From Pyxicephalus adspersus (lineage: Eukaryota; Chordata; Amphibia; Anura; Pyxicephalidae), in NCBI RefSeq assembly GCF_032062135.1, contig NC_092859.1, positions 42,913,521-42,977,520 on the forward strand: a DNA stretch of 64,000 nucleotides, written 5' to 3'. The notes under the pieces are model-generated. The model did no database searches, was not told where the DNA came from, and saw only the letters and a list, made by a program, of their open reading frames with translations. Made by a program: the position numbers and the translations under genes. Below are positions 33,440 through 46,149 of the stretch, piece by piece (the first letter of the stretch is position 1; each line of letters begins with the position of its first letter).

Positions 33440-33765
33440 ATGATACTTTTTCTGTAAAGTGCATGGGGCAGTGCCGTTTGTGCGTGCCTGTGTGTCTGTC
33501 AGTCTGTAGCAGAGAGCAGTAGGAGGCTGACACATCAATCTGAGTTCTGCTTCTGGATTTAATGAGTGCACCGCAGGTTTGAGCTGCCATTCATTCAAGT
33601 TTCATTTTGCTGTCTCCATATGGCACCAAGCCTGATATTCACACTTTCTGTTCCCGTGACAATTAAACACTCTTTGCTCCTAATCGACTGCAATGATGCT
33701 CAGAATCTCATTAGATTAACCATTTCCCAGTTTCAATCTCCTGAGAGCTGTGTTGTTAGAAAGAG
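33440..33765. promoter_or_regulatory. Candidate conserved non-coding island
   Basis: A stretch of balanced base composition, free of repeat signatures and unlike the surrounding AT-rich sequence. It contains GGATTTAATGAG, CATATGGCACC, CAATTAAACAC, CTAATCGACTGC and CATTAGATTAACC, which are homeodomain-like ATTA/TAAT cores at short spacing. Its texture is that of a deeply conserved vertebrate enhancer. This is a judgement by eye, since alignment was not possible. Confidence 0.3.
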
Positions 33766-34054
33766 TTAAAAGTAAAAAAAGTGCAATCAATTATTCACAT
33801 GGAGGACCTTATTTTCAGCATTCCCAACTGAACTATATGTCTACTTCAATGACAAATCTGATACTGTAAATCAGGATCATAAAACATAATGTAACATTGT
33901 TGTTGTGTGTTTTGTTTGTCTAAAGGATCCAGACATACCTTTACTGAGTTTTACCTTTTTTTTTTTTGTTTAGTATAAATATACATTATGCATCTTTTGT
34001 GAAGGAACTTTCCTTCACCACGTATTAGGGTTTATTTATCTCTTTTATTGAAAA

Positions 34055-34384
34055 TCGAAGTAGCACTCTTGCCTTTGCAGCGCCAGGTCCCAGGTTCGAA
34101 TCTCGGTCAGGACACTATTTGCATGGAGTTTGCAGGTTCTCCCTGTGTCTGCTTGGTTTTCCTCCGGGTACTCTGGTTTCCTCCCACATCCCAAAAACAT
34201 GCAGTAATATTAATTGGCTTCCCCTCAAAAACAATTGACCTTAAACTATATTAATGACCTATGACTATGGTAGGGACATTAGATTGTGAGCTCCTTTGAG
34301 GGACAGTTAGTGACACGACTATCAACTTTGTACAGCACTGCGAAATATAACGGCACTATATAAATACTGTGTAATAATAATAAT
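34055..34384 (+). repeat. tRNA-derived SINE with L2-like tail, nearly complete
   Basis: The head AGTAGCACTCTTGCCTTTGC includes part of an A box, and CCAGGTTCGAATCTCGG is a good B box. Then come GTTTGCAGGTTCTCCC, CCTCCCACATCCCAAAAACATGC, CTATGACTATGGTAGGGACATTAGATTGTGAGC, and GGCACTATATAAATACTG followed by TAATAATAATAATT. This is the best copy in the window and serves as the reference for the broken copies at 19861-20612 and 38802-39246. The first bases of the head are lost. Confidence 0.85.
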
Positions 34385-35154
34385 TGAATACTAACCTCAA
34401 CACCATGATCTGCCTGAAGAAATATTTTCTACAAGCTTCCCTCCAGGTTGCAGATTCCTAATCTAATACTCCTTCTAAATGCCAGTCATGGTCCTTTTAC
34501 ATGTTAAAAGTCTCTTTGTATGTGGAGATTTCATACTGACAAATTTAGAAAACAACAAAAACAATGAATGCTTCTACTGTCATTTTTGGGGATGAATTAA
34601 TCTATATTGCTTGCAGCTAGTCAGTGATTGCTTTATCAGTAATATGTAAATTAAATTCTGAAAGAAGAATCTCCAGTCCTTTGTAATGCATGTTTTCAGG
34701 ATATTTTATTTGCTCGGCATTCCAAGGGATTTTTTCCAGGAAAGATTTTCACCACTTTGGCCATGTCATTGCTCGCAGATGACATGGGTAAGATTAGTAT
34801 AATTTTAACTTTCTTTATAGGTGTATCCAGGTTGATTTCTTCACTATTGTTACTTTAAAAATAAACTTTTGGGGGAAAAAAAAACTTTTTGGGAAAATGT
34901 ATGAATATGGTATTAGCCAAACATTGGATGTTTCCCTACTGTAATGCATTTATAGTTTCCTGTTGAATGTACAACTGTATAAGTCGATAGGGTTATGTCA
35001 GGTGCTTTTTACTCTGTATCTGATTTAATTGGATGTGTGGTGTTAGATAAGCAAACTGGTGTTTACACGCTACAAAAAAATGCACCAAGCAGAGAGTTCA
35101 TTTCTCACTGTCATTTACCTGGGGGATAACTGAACATAGATATACTGATACTTT
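34385..35154. other. Unassigned sequence
   Basis: No gene or element ends recognised. Confidence 0.35.
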
Positions 35155-35310
35155 CCAAGGTGTGACATGGGTCAGGACAGGCAGCAGCAAGTATGAATTA
35201 GCACATGAACCAAGGTTGGGGCTGAAGGCAGACATTAAAAATCAAGGACAAAAGCTACGGTCAAGAAGGTATGAGGTTGTAACAGTGAGAGCGTACAAAT
35301 ATGAATGATT
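35155..35310 (+). repeat. Possible gypsy LTR fragment
   Basis: GGTCAGGACAGGCAGCAGCAAG and ...GGTCAAGAAGGTATGAGGTTGTAACAG resemble GGTCAAGGCAGGCAGCAAGCAAC and ATGAGGTTGCAG of the LTR at 26776-27180, in the same plus-strand orientation. It is too short and diverged to be certain. Confidence 0.4.
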
Positions 35311-37966
35311 GGTAATCTCAAAGTAATCTTGCTCTCAATTTAAATATATATAGTGTGTGTAAATGACACAGACATAGAGATGAGGCTACAAAGCTTCTAC
35401 ATGAATTGGGAGGTCAGTACCAACTCCTATGACTTTTTCACCTCCAACTGCCAACTCCAACTACCTCTTTTAGGTATTCAGATCCTTGTCTTGGGCAACT
35501 GTTATCACATATAAATCAACTGTTATCAAAATCACATTATCCAATCAAACATATAAATCAACTTTTAATGTACTTTACATGTTTCTGCCATGTACTATCA
35601 TAAAATGAAAAAAATCCTTATTATATATAAAATTATCTGAAAGCCTACCCTTGTCTAACCAGACTGCAGGATCCTTCCTTCTAAGTTCTTTTAGTGCTAA
35701 AATGTATAATTTTTCAGGTTAAAGGGTAAGACTGAAGGTAAGGCTGTAGAGTTTATTTTTAGGCTTTAATAACTAACTTTACAGTGTGAGAACAAGCACA
35801 ATTTTTAGCATAATCATCATGTATAGTCAATAGGCATCATCAGGCAAATCTCATTTCTCTCCTACCGTTTTCCAAAGTTTTAAAACTGAAGTAGAGATGT
35901 AGTTATGTTCATAACCCTGTGGCTCTCCAACATGCTGTAAACTTGTAAGCCCTATGGAGGCACCCGAAATGGACATGTTTGTTTGGTGGGTTGCAGCACA
36001 TGTTTATTCACATGACATGGGATAGCTATAAGGGCATAATTACTGTTACTAGGCCCTCTATATTGTCTCTATTTGATATGTTTGCTTTTTTAAAAATAAT
36101 TTAATAGAAAAGAAAGAGGATTCAGAACACTCAACACTTACCCATTAATTTTCGAAAAATAGGCTCAGAAGGCAAAAGAAAAAGTATTTAGTTACCTGGT
36201 ACAATAATACAGAGAAAAGTGAATGTAATTTTATAGATTTTTCCCCATACAAGTAAATCTATACATCACAAGGGAAAATCAAACATCACAAAGCTAACAG
36301 ACTAAAATTGTTTCACCTGAAACGTGGACAGCACTCTATTGTAAATGGTAAATGCTATTTATTAAGCTATCCTTTGACACTTTAGGACCATCAATGCTTC
36401 GGAAACAGAGAAAAGATAATGGACCTGTGGAGAGGAAAAGTATCTCTTACCTGATTGCATGAATTATTTACTTTTTTACACAATGCACAGTAAAGTATTC
36501 AGAAAGCTAAATGAAAAAAAAGTTTTTTTCTGTACATTTTGTTGATTTTCAGTTTTAGATGAGAACTTTTGGAAACTTTCAGCAAGAGTAGGATTTTATA
36601 CGAGAAATTGTCAACAATCCAGGAAATTTTAGAGTTCAACAATCAGCTTGGTAAAGCAAAATATAGTAGAAAAAAAAGATGCCAAGTAAAATATTCAGAA
36701 GGATTTGGCCACCTACCAGTTGTCTGTCATTCCTTCGCATCCGTTTACCTGTCACTATATTTTGCACATTTTTATTTGGCTTTCCAGCCTGCGTTGGTGA
36801 GGAACCTTCTGCTCATGCTAAGTGCCCCCTTCATAACTGGTATCTGAATTGCACAGATGTTAAAGCAAGTTTTTTTTAGCTTATCAGTCAACATGACTTT
36901 ATTCTGTTTACTTTTACAATATACACTTTTGTCTTATTTTGAGAGATAGATAAAGAGTGAAGGAAAGTGAAATCATGAAGGTTTTTAAGAAAGTGAACAA
37001 AATAAATCAAAAAGCCCTCCACTAAACTTGTGTGTAGCACAGTATTTTCTTAGGAAAAAAAAGATATTTTGACAAAAGGGGCCGTGATGCACCTAAAGCA
37101 AGCCAACCCAGCTGTCAGATCTTTATTACTATAGCTCAAAGGAGTGTGAGCCCCCTCTAAAATGGTTGAGAACAACATACTCTACCATATATATCCTTAT
37201 CTCAGTATCCCACAATTAATTATAGACTTAACTTGTAGAAATACCAGGCTGCTGCTCTTGGAAACACTAGTGCAGACAACAATGGAAGGAAAAACAATAG
37301 CTAGGTCATACATGCTCAGGGGTTGCAGGATCACAGGTGAACAGGTTTGCAGGTACACATGAATAAGTGGATCAATGAAGTAATGAGTCATCGGAGGTCA
37401 TGAGATCACTGGAACATAGGGCACAAAAAACCCAGGAACACAAGGGTCTCAGGAGCACAATGATAGGTAAAAACTTCCACAGGAGACTTTGCATTTGCAT
37501 AGCTGCACATTGTTCATTCACCAAGAAATGCTTTGTTACATCTTAAGTGGTCAAATCAAAAAAACTGTCCCGTAATTGGTTGTAGGACTGGTTTGGCCTA
37601 AACCCTCAAGTTTTAGTTGCTATGCATTGGAGGTAAATATAGTGTTTGATAATAAGAAAAGTAAGTATGCCACACATCCCTTAAGTCACGATAGTGGGCT
37701 AAGCCATGAAAACATTCCTAGTGGATAACTGCATACTAAAATACGTACTACTAATATAAAACTTTTTTTTTTCCACCTGCATATAGCTGTACTACAGAAA
37801 CATTTTTGGAACTAACTATGAAAGTTTTTCTTTAACAGGAGAACTAAATTACAAGAGTACTTATGTTTACAATAAAAATGAAAAATAGATAGCAGGACCC
37901 AGACAGACAAAGGTTAGGCAAACATCTTGTTCTTCAAGAATACTTGTTCAAGGCTGATGTACATTG
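35311..37966. other. Unassigned sequence
   Basis: No supportable genes. A locally less AT-rich patch at about 36700-36845 (GTCTGTCATTCCTTCGCATCC...) could be a conserved island, but the signal is weak. The overlapping frames at 36569-36879 are in conflicting frames of the same patch. Confidence 0.35.
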
Positions 37967-37974
37967 ATTTATAG

Positions 37975-38188
37975 CAGAGGTTGGACTAAGTCTTCACCCT
38001 CCAAGTCCAAGTCCAGTCCCAAGTCATCCCTCCTCATCCCCTTCAGCTGTTAGCAGAGAAAGCAAGTTGCAAGTTGAGTTGCAAGTCGCTGGGCAAAACC
38101 CCCAAGTCGAGTTGCAAGTCATTCATTAGGCGACTTAAGTTTAAATCGAACTCAAGTCCAAGTCGCGCGACTCCAGTTCCAACCTCTG
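37975..38188. mobile_element. hAT-type MITE with AAGTCCAAGTC repeats
   Basis: The left end CAGAGGTTGGACT and the right end, read inward, CAGAGGTTGGAACTGGAGTC are inverted repeats. The flanks ATTTATAG (37967-37974) and ATTTACTG (38189-38196) agree at 6 of 8 bases, as an aged 8 bp target duplication would. The interior consists of degenerate AAGTC/GACTT repeats. Similar AAGTCCAAGTC elements occur widely in fish and amphibians. Confidence 0.78.
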
Positions 38189-38801
38189 ATTTACTGACAC
38201 TACTGAAAGACAGATTGGGGCACTATTATCTCAACAATATGTAGTCGGAGATACTGCACATATTTAAAACTTGACTGAAGGCAAACAGCAAAATACACAA
38301 AGGAAATACATATGGGAAAGCTGTGTTACCTGCCAAATTATTTATGTCCTTCTAATCTTACACTTGACATATCCATTCCAAACAGAATGGGAAACCTGAG
38401 TTTGTTTTCTGTTTTCAGGAACATTTACAGGTTTTGTCTCCCCCTTCTTCAGCTTAACATTGCACAGTAATAGAAGAGACAGCATACTAATGAGATCATC
38501 TACTGTTTTCTTCTTCTATCTGCATATACCAGGTGTCTGAATTTTCCTGTACAGGAACTGAAAGACGTCAACACCAAGTCACATTCAGGTACTCATATTG
38601 CTTGCATTTAAAAATACATTTAATAAAATATTATTTAATACATAGTTACATTTTTGTGTCCTTTACATCTGCTTGATGTTCAGCTTTACAGCACAACTAA
38701 ACTTCTGCAATTAAACAAACTTACCTACTTGATCACAAGTCAAAAGTATACACACCTCTCCTCATGCCATTCTCACCCGTTCTGCCAAGGTTGGAATTAT
38801 T

Positions 38802-39246
38802 ATTAACTAGTAATTATTTAGCGCTGCACCACTTTACAAAATCCATAGTCATGTCAATAGCTGTCTATTAAATGGGCTCACAATCTAATGTCCCTACCAT
38901 GGTTATATGTCATTACTACAGTCTAAGGTCAATTTGGGGGAATCCAATTTACCTAACTGCATGTTTTTTGGAAAGTAGGCCCAAGAGCCAGCGAGAAAGG
39001 GAGCTAGGAGAGGGGCCAGCATGACTGAGGGGAATGTAAATAAAGCAGTCACTGATGTATATGGTTAAATCGTCCAAAGTATTAAACGGCCGTAGGGCCA
39101 TTTCACCATACCCACAGGTTTTTTTGTTTAGGAAGAAGGGGTGGTTTTGATGTGAAATGGTTCTGGGTGAAAAAGGGCTTTTGCATACCGCAGTCATGTG
39201 GGAGGAAAATGGAGAACCCGGAGGAAACCCACGCAAACTCAGGGAT
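38802..39246 (-). repeat. tRNA-derived SINE, minus strand, split by a 220 bp insertion
   Basis: The minus-strand tail at 38802-38971 (ATTATTTAGCGCTGC..., CTCACAATCTAATGTCCCTACCATGG, CTGCATGTTTTTTGG) is separated from the middle of the same SINE at 39195-39246 (ATGTGGGAGGAAAATGGAG..., ACCCGGAGGAAACCC). The intervening 38972-39194 is foreign. Its sequence (GGCCATTTCACCATACCCACAGG, AGGAAGAAGGGGTGG) is not recognised, and no target duplication is obvious. The SINE head beyond 39246 is missing. Confidence 0.75.
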
Positions 39247-39730
39247 AAGTTATATAATATAATTTCCACTAATTGCTTATACATTGTTTTTAAAGTTTCA
39301 TTGTTTTTGGAGTTAGAACTTAGACTGGATAAAGAATCAAGACACTGTTCAGGCAGAATGAAACAAAATAAAATAATTTGTTTGCTCCCTTCATAAAAGA
39401 AAGTTCCTAAAAGCCTGAATGGGGTGAAAACATACTGTGCACGATTTAGCATACTTTCAACTAGCAAACTTTTTTCTCTTCAAAGGTTTAACCCATACAA
39501 TATTAGTGAAGCCTGGTGGCCCGAACCATTCTTTGGTTCTTTTTGTCATGTACTCCCGGATCTCCCGGACGAAATTCTAAACTCCTGTTCACCTCGGCAT
39601 TTTGGGTGTACCTGGCCTACACATTAAATAACATAACATAAAATCCATGGAGAATGGGCTTATAATGATCACATTAAATGTGCAAATCCAGGGACTGAAA
39701 TGCAGAGATCTCCTCGACAGAGTCTGTAAG

Positions 39731-39874
39731 AAGTCTATTTATAAAACAGTGAACCTCACCTAAACATTCTCTGGTGGAGAATCTTTCAGCTCTATGTGTC
39801 TCAATAGCAGTATTGATTCTCCACCAGGGAATGTTTCAGTGAATGTCATATTTACTGCTTAATATATAGACCTT
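39731..39874. mobile_element. Foldback MITE with AAGTCTATTTATAAA ends
   Basis: The left arm (39731-39783) holds TCTATTTATAAAACAGTGAA and ACATTCTCTGGTGGAGAATC. The right arm, read inward from 39874, holds AAGGTCTATATATTAAGCAG, TTCACTGAAACATTCCC and TGGTGGAGAATC. The two arms make up nearly the whole element, so it folds into a single long hairpin with a loop of about 30 bases. The superfamily is unknown. Confidence 0.75.
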
Positions 39875-40159
39875 AAGAGATATAATAGATGATCTGCTTT
39901 TCTAGCATTTACTAGATATTGAAAAAATACTTTCAAGTGAACTGAGCCTTTAACTCTAAAAATCCCACAAAAATGCTTATAACTGCCACAACAGTTTTTA
40001 AAATAATAGTTAAGGAAGAATAGAAAATGTTTTATTTGTAAATGTTGCACAAGGACACAAAACAATTGAATACAGTCATTGACAGCACTGAAACAGCTAA
40101 ATATATTGAACCATCTAACATAACAGTACTATTAATAAATGGGTAAACAGAGAGAAGTT
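39875..40159. other. Unassigned sequence
   Basis: AT-rich sequence with nothing recognised. Confidence 0.35.
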
Positions 40160-40330
40160 GTTTTTCTTGGTGACATAAACAGCTTCAACGTTCATCTTCA
40201 TCTGTGTACTGACAGGAAATCATAACAAGGTTATTAATTAAAGGAAACCCATGCCCTCCCGGGGGACTCCACAATGAGTATTATGACAGATTGGCAGATG
40301 ATAGAGCATGAAGTTGGACCCGTATAAACG
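40160..40330. promoter_or_regulatory. Candidate conserved non-coding island
   Basis: Repeat-free sequence with TGACAGGAAATCATAACAAGG, TTATTAATTAAAGG and TGACAGATTGGCAGATG. These are ETS-like, SOX-like, homeodomain-like and TGACAG (MEIS/TGIF-like) motifs in close succession. The enhancer reading is inference from texture only. Confidence 0.22.
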
Positions 40331-40792
40331 ATGATAGGGTCACATATGTTTTATCCAACCTACTAGCTACTGTGCGAACAGCATTTATTTTATTTTTTCT
40401 AACACTATAACTTTCTAAGATTTAATCTTATTTTGTCCTTGGTCTTTTTTAGTTATATGGCCTACTGTGAACATCATTGAAAAAGAATTGTCAAAAAATC
40501 ACTTAATCTTTAAACCTCACTTGTTGCAACATTCATCATGCCTTGCCCATCTGAACTCTACTTCAGTTGCAACTGTTTTAAAGATTATAGAGAACAGTAA
40601 ATTGGTGGGGTATTTGCTTTTTTTCTACAACTCTTTCAACAGTAACATTTGTTAGAGTATATCTGGTATTAATACTTTCAAATGAGAAATGAAAAACTCC
40701 AATTTCACTTTTAAAAAGGATAAATAAATTAAATACATTGCTAACAAGTGGTATAACATAAAATGTAATATAATATTATAGAGGATAAAAAA

Positions 40793-40969
40793 TGAGGGAT
40801 GAGCAGGAAATTTCGGAGAAACCGATTTCGCAAAACCATTGGAAGATTGAGGAAATCATTACTGGAGGATTCTCAGGGCTGAATTCCTTACAATTACAAT
40901 TTTGGTAAGCGAGAACGTCCGAATTCACTGCAAGATCGAGTTTAAAAAGTCACTCACTCATCCCTAATA
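40793..40969. mobile_element. MITE with AGGGATGAG ends
   Basis: The left end GAGGGATGAGCAGGAAATTTCGG and the right end, read inward, TTAGGGATGAGTGAGTGAC are short inverted repeats. The interior has AAACCGATTTCGC and CCGAATTC phrases, as in the widespread frog element beginning TAGGGATGAGCGAAT. The target duplication is uncertain. Confidence 0.55.
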
Positions 40970-43689
40970 ATAATATAATTTATACCACCTATGGGTTGAA
41001 AGATGTCCAGTATCATACATCTCATTTCCTGAGATGAGCTTGGGCTATCATGGACCTTGGGCTCATGGTAGTCCTGAAAAGAATGGGGATGACACATTCT
41101 TATATATCTGTGCAGGAAGAACGACCACCCTCTTCTTATGCCAGACAGGAAGAGGAAAGAAACATGGTGAATCATAACTGTTTAGAAGAATGTTGGATTA
41201 ATATTATGTATTAATTTTTGTATTTCTGGCAAGAGGTGATGGATGGTGTTAAAACACAACATTTAGCTTTAAATAAACATTTCCTAGGGGATATATCATA
41301 ATATAGGGATTTGCAGATAATGTTAACTTTAAAAGCAACTGGAAGAGAAGCTTCTTAATATCTCTCTGGAAGCAGTAGATCATAGCTCTGCCTTCTTCAA
41401 GAGTTTCAATTGAAGAATTCTCAGCGTATGAAATGCTTTTATATGATCTTAAAAGACACAGCACAGTAGACACTGCCAGCCTATTGGCATTGTCATTGAA
41501 AAAAGTTTACATAAAGGATTAGTCACTGTAATGAGTCACTGACTTGTCTGAACTTTAGCTATAGAATTTGGTAAATAACAGACTATTTTCATCAAGTGGT
41601 TAGTGAAACTTGTAAACATGTGAAACGGAACTAAGGGATCTACCTGCTGGCTAAAAAAAATATAAATACCAATATCTAAATTTGGATACCTTCCTTTTTA
41701 TTGTATTATTTAGTTATGATTAGAATAACTAAAGAAGGAAAATATGAACAACACCACTTTACATTCTCTATAGGATGTTCATTGCCAACACAGATTCACT
41801 TCAAAATAACTGAAGACATCATCACTATGAACAAGATCGGAAAACAAAGTTAAAAGCAGAGTTTGAAACATTTAATTACCACCACAGTCTTGTTCTTTTC
41901 TCTTTAGCTCTGACAAGTTGTAATAGGTTGTCTGTATGCCCCAGGGATTAGGAACCAGCGTAAAAGGCCATTATAAATAGCAAAATAAATTTGGGACAAG
42001 TGAAAAAGTTAGACAAGACCAAACTGTATTATACTTTAACACCAATGTCTGATTTTCCATTTAGCTCTTGCAAACTTTGTTTTCGATTGGGGTACAATGA
42101 TACAGAAAATTACCTAATCAAAGTTTTGAACATTTACGTTTGTTGTGGTCGATAGTTCATGTTCATCTAGTTTTGTGTTGCAATCTATTAGGAAGAACAT
42201 GACTATAATTATTAGAGTAGTGTCTGAGATATCTCAGCTATGGGCTTGACAGTTTTCATGCTGGTAAAGAAATTGTTTGTTTAATCCAAACCACTTGTGA
42301 GTGCCGAAGAAAACCTTTACAGTTATATGTTCAGAGTTATGGACACTATGGCAACCAATTAGAATTAATCTTTTAGTGAGATGACTACAATAAACTGAAA
42401 TCCAATTCGATAATTGCATTTTGTACAACATTGCTGCTCTTTGTACTTTGTAAAAGAACATCAGTCTGTTCAAAAAGCAGACTATTGGATTTAAAGGTGA
42501 GCTTGTTAAAATCATTAAACATATAAAACAAACAAACATTTGTTTACTGTAGTGTAAAAGAAGCTATACAAAGAACAAGATGACAATTTCACCCTATTGT
42601 ATATCTAAGTATGAAAGTTAGACAAAAGTCTCTGAACTCAAAGAAATCCTCTTTTAGACAGTTGCATTTACAAAAAGTACCCCATTGTTTGATTTCTCCT
42701 CTACTCCGGGAGATAACAATTCTGGATTTCTAATCATTTTCATCCCCAGTGACAGTTCCAATGTTCGCCAGGACAAATGTAAAGTAACAAGCATTTTAAA
42801 ATAAGTCCATCACCACATGCTCCTTGCTGGAGACTCTTCCATGAGTGCATACTGATGATCCAGCCCTGCAGTCAGTGCTCAACCAGACTTCGGGACTTTA
42901 GAGAACCAATAGGAAGAGTAAATGTCAACCAAATAATAAAGCATTCCAAAGAAGGAACTTCTCAATCTGCAATAAGGAAAACAAAAGACTCTGGACCCAG
43001 CTTGTCACATGACCCACAAATTTGGAAAGAAAAATTGTATTTGGATAAGAGTTTTTGAAAACAATCATGTTTTTTTTTTCTTGTTACAAAATACTAATGA
43101 GATTTTAGGGGTGGTCAATATTCATGTGTGACTTTAATGAAATTCACTAATAATGTTCATGTTTTCTTGGAATATACATTTAAAACTGACAAAATCAGAT
43201 TTTTTTTCAGCAGATCCCTTTTTTTCGCTCCGTTTTCTGAAGTATTACAGCTCCCTGCACTGCTAACCTATTAATTTATACTTATAGCTTAGTTAGGTTC
43301 CTTTCTTTGGTGTATTTCTTCCTTCTGTACAATTTCACCTACTGTTGACTTTCAGTAAAACTCAATTATTTTATTGTCATTGGTCAATACTTGGTCAAGA
43401 CACATCAGTATATATCCATTTTGCAGGACAAGACAGTTTTCCTTTTGTTGAAAGAATAAATCCTCTATGGTCTGAAGATTTAAAACAGACACCAAATTGG
43501 CAAGCTGTGTAAAACTGTTTTACAGGGGGTCTGCCAGAAATTTAAACACATGGGTGAGAAGGCCCTGATGGAAGCAATCAATAATCAAGTAACTTCTAAA
43601 TCCTTCTTTTTAAAGCATATCCCTCTGTACCATTTCTTCTTTAGTTGTTCCTCCTTATCATTTAATGTTATGTGTCTGAAAAAGGTAAT
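40970..43689. other. Unassigned sequence
   Basis: No supported genes. The patch at about 42640-42900 is comparatively balanced and repeat-free (GTTGCATTTACAAAAAGTACCCC, CTCCGGGAGATAACAATTCTGG) and could be a weak regulatory candidate. The frame at 42855-43058 has no domain. Confidence 0.35.
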
Positions 43690-43850
43690 TGTTTACTCAC
43701 CAATGTAAGGGTACAATTCTCAATTGACTACTGATGTAAGGAGGCACTTCTGCTCTGACACCAATGTAAGGGTACACTTCTTCTCTCACCACCAATATAT
43801 GAAGGAACTTTCCCACTGACCACTGATGTAGACTTCAGCTTAAGTTTAGG
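43690..43850. repeat. Minisatellite, CACCAATGTAAGGGTAC units
   Basis: Four units of about 35-45 bases alternate between ...CACCAATGTAAGGGTACACTTCT... and ...GACTACTGATGTAAGGAGGCACTTCT.... They match the style of the array at 905-1690 (AATGTA-AGGAGGCATTACAC). A stray unit, GACCACCAGTATAAGGC, is at about 44122-44138 beyond an intervening 250 bases. Confidence 0.75.
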
Positions 43851-46149
43851 GCCAGTTCTTGGCAAAAGCACCAGTAAATCAGATTATGTAATCACTTTTA
43901 CAATAATTTTAATACTAATACCATGTTTACAGAAGTACAAGACTGATTATACTGTGCAATCATCAAGGTGGAGTAGGGAAGTAAGATCACTATATTTTTT
44001 AGCTGCAAAAAGGCTGCAAAAGTGGTTTCACCCTCTTGGAAGTTTCACCCACCTGTGTTATTAATTGTTCCAAATAAGTAATTTGTCAGGGGTGAAACCA
44101 AGAACAACACAACATTCCAACTGACCACCAGTATAAGGCAAATCTTTACTTGACAATGAAAAAAATCACGTGACCAAGGGATGCAAAAGATAGCATCTAA
44201 AGAATGCACTCTGCATTTGAGGATCTGTATTTCCTAAATCCTAATTAGATGTGTTTTTTATTAGGGAATATTGCAGTAAGGGGGTAGTAAAGAAGAGATA
44301 ATAAAAGTGAACATTGTTTAGGCGGATAAAGGAAGCAAGACCTGGCCCAAGTTTACATTGGAGTCCACACTTACGTAACCTTACCACTGTTCCTAATTTT
44401 TTTCAGTGCAGCTTGCATTATTAGCCTCCTGCATCCCTGGTAGTTTTTAGTATTCTGTGACAGGTACACTTGAAAACAAACTAGAAATTTCATAGTGATT
44501 CAAAGAGCGCTACATTAGCTTAACCCTGGTTCACTTTGTTGTTAGATGCAGTGTACGTTTTAGCTCTCCAACTACAAACACTAGACTTCATTCTTTTTCT
44601 ATCATCCATTGATTTACCCAATAATCCATCTTCTGTGAGCTGTACGTCTCTCCATCTCCACGTTTGCTTTTTTCTGAACTCCCTAACTTATTTTATGCCT
44701 TCCTGAGGAATTTTTCTTTCAAGTCCCTTTCAGCTTGGCGTGTTCTGTGGAGGCATTTGTCTCCATTCCGTCTCTCTCAGTGCCCGTATATTTCTTTCTC
44801 TCTATTTGTCTCTCTCTCTTTTATGCTATCCATCTTTTTAATCATTCTTTCCCATTTTTATTTTCCTTCCTTGCTCCCTCTTCAGCTACCTGCCATGCTG
44901 CTTTGCTCAGGAGGTTTGTTTGTGTACCTGTTACTCTCATGTGGCTCACTTTTCCCATGACAGTTGCGGCTTTCAGCTTGGAGATTTGTATGGCATATTG
45001 CCTATTCCCCTAGAATTTACAATTTTGTGTATTTAGCTGAAATGACATTTTCACTCAACTGTGGAAATGTTAACAAACACATCAATATGTCAAGTCGGTT
45101 ATATTCTGAATGATTTTTGAAAATAAGGAAACAGATAAGAGCATTGCTTTCTGTCCTTCAGTGGTATAGGTATTCCATTTAGAGAGGTAATGGGCACTTA
45201 CAACCACCAAAGTGTGTTAGTTTTTTAAATTTGAGAGACTAGCTTGTTGGATTATCTTTGTGTTAAATGGGTTGTTCAATTTTTGCCATGAATTTTAGTC
45301 TTTAGTTATTCGAATGCCAATAGTGTTCGATACAAGGGGTTTTGGTAAAAAAAAAAAAAAAAATTAAATAGTCCTTCATGTGTCCTGACCACTAACCTAA
45401 ACTGTACATTGACTAGTTTTGAATAAGGTAATGTAGAGTTTAAACCCCCTTCGCCATATGTATCCTGCTGGGGGTATTTCCTAATTTCCAATCTCCGAAA
45501 AAGCAGGAAATTAAAGGAAATATATACAAAGGGCAGGGAATTTCACTTTTAAGCTGTTAGTATCGTACCAGTGTATATCTTTGGGACTTCTTCACCACTT
45601 GTTCTGGTAACACTGCTAAAATGTGAATTTTTGTGAATCATTTCTGTCTCAGGATCTCATTTCTGTCTTATTTCTGTCTGGAGGATCAAAAAAATATATA
45701 CCCCTGCATAACATATTCTAAACCCTTTGTTATTCAGAACCATTCCATAACAGAACTTTACCCACAACCTAACAAACTTTTATCTCTTAAAGCAATGCTC
45801 ACATTAGGATTCACTGTAACCCTAATCCTCACCTAATCACATTTAATCAAGGGCTCCTTGAAAATGTTTCCTCTTTATTTTTTGGCAGATGTTAAATAGA
45901 ATTGCTGCTTTTCTAGGAATTTACAAATGTCAAAGTTTTTTTCCAGCATCCAACGCCAGTCATTTTGATATGAGACAATGACCTGGAACAAGCATGCAGC
46001 CAGAAAAATTTGAACACTCAGTTTACTTGGCCCAGGTTAGTAGATTGGTAACATCATTTTAATGTGTAATTTAAAAAAATATTCAGATACAAATTTGACA
46101 GTGAAAAAGCAGTTGCATTATATAATACTCCCAACTGCAGCAGCATACA
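43851..46149. other. Unassigned sequence
   Basis: The stretch includes a poly-A tract at about 45346-45362 and a pyrimidine-rich stretch at about 44640-44900. The latter produces two overlapping hydrophobic frames (44664-44960 and 44735-45013) that are compositional rather than real. Confidence 0.4.

Noticed and set aside
34055..34130. Possible tRNA gene from the B box
   Set aside because: The acceptor stem and anticodon arm do not form. The box belongs to a tRNA-derived SINE.
44664..45013. Possible membrane protein frames
   Set aside because: Two frames of one pyrimidine-rich stretch both look hydrophobic, which is a composition effect and not a membrane protein.
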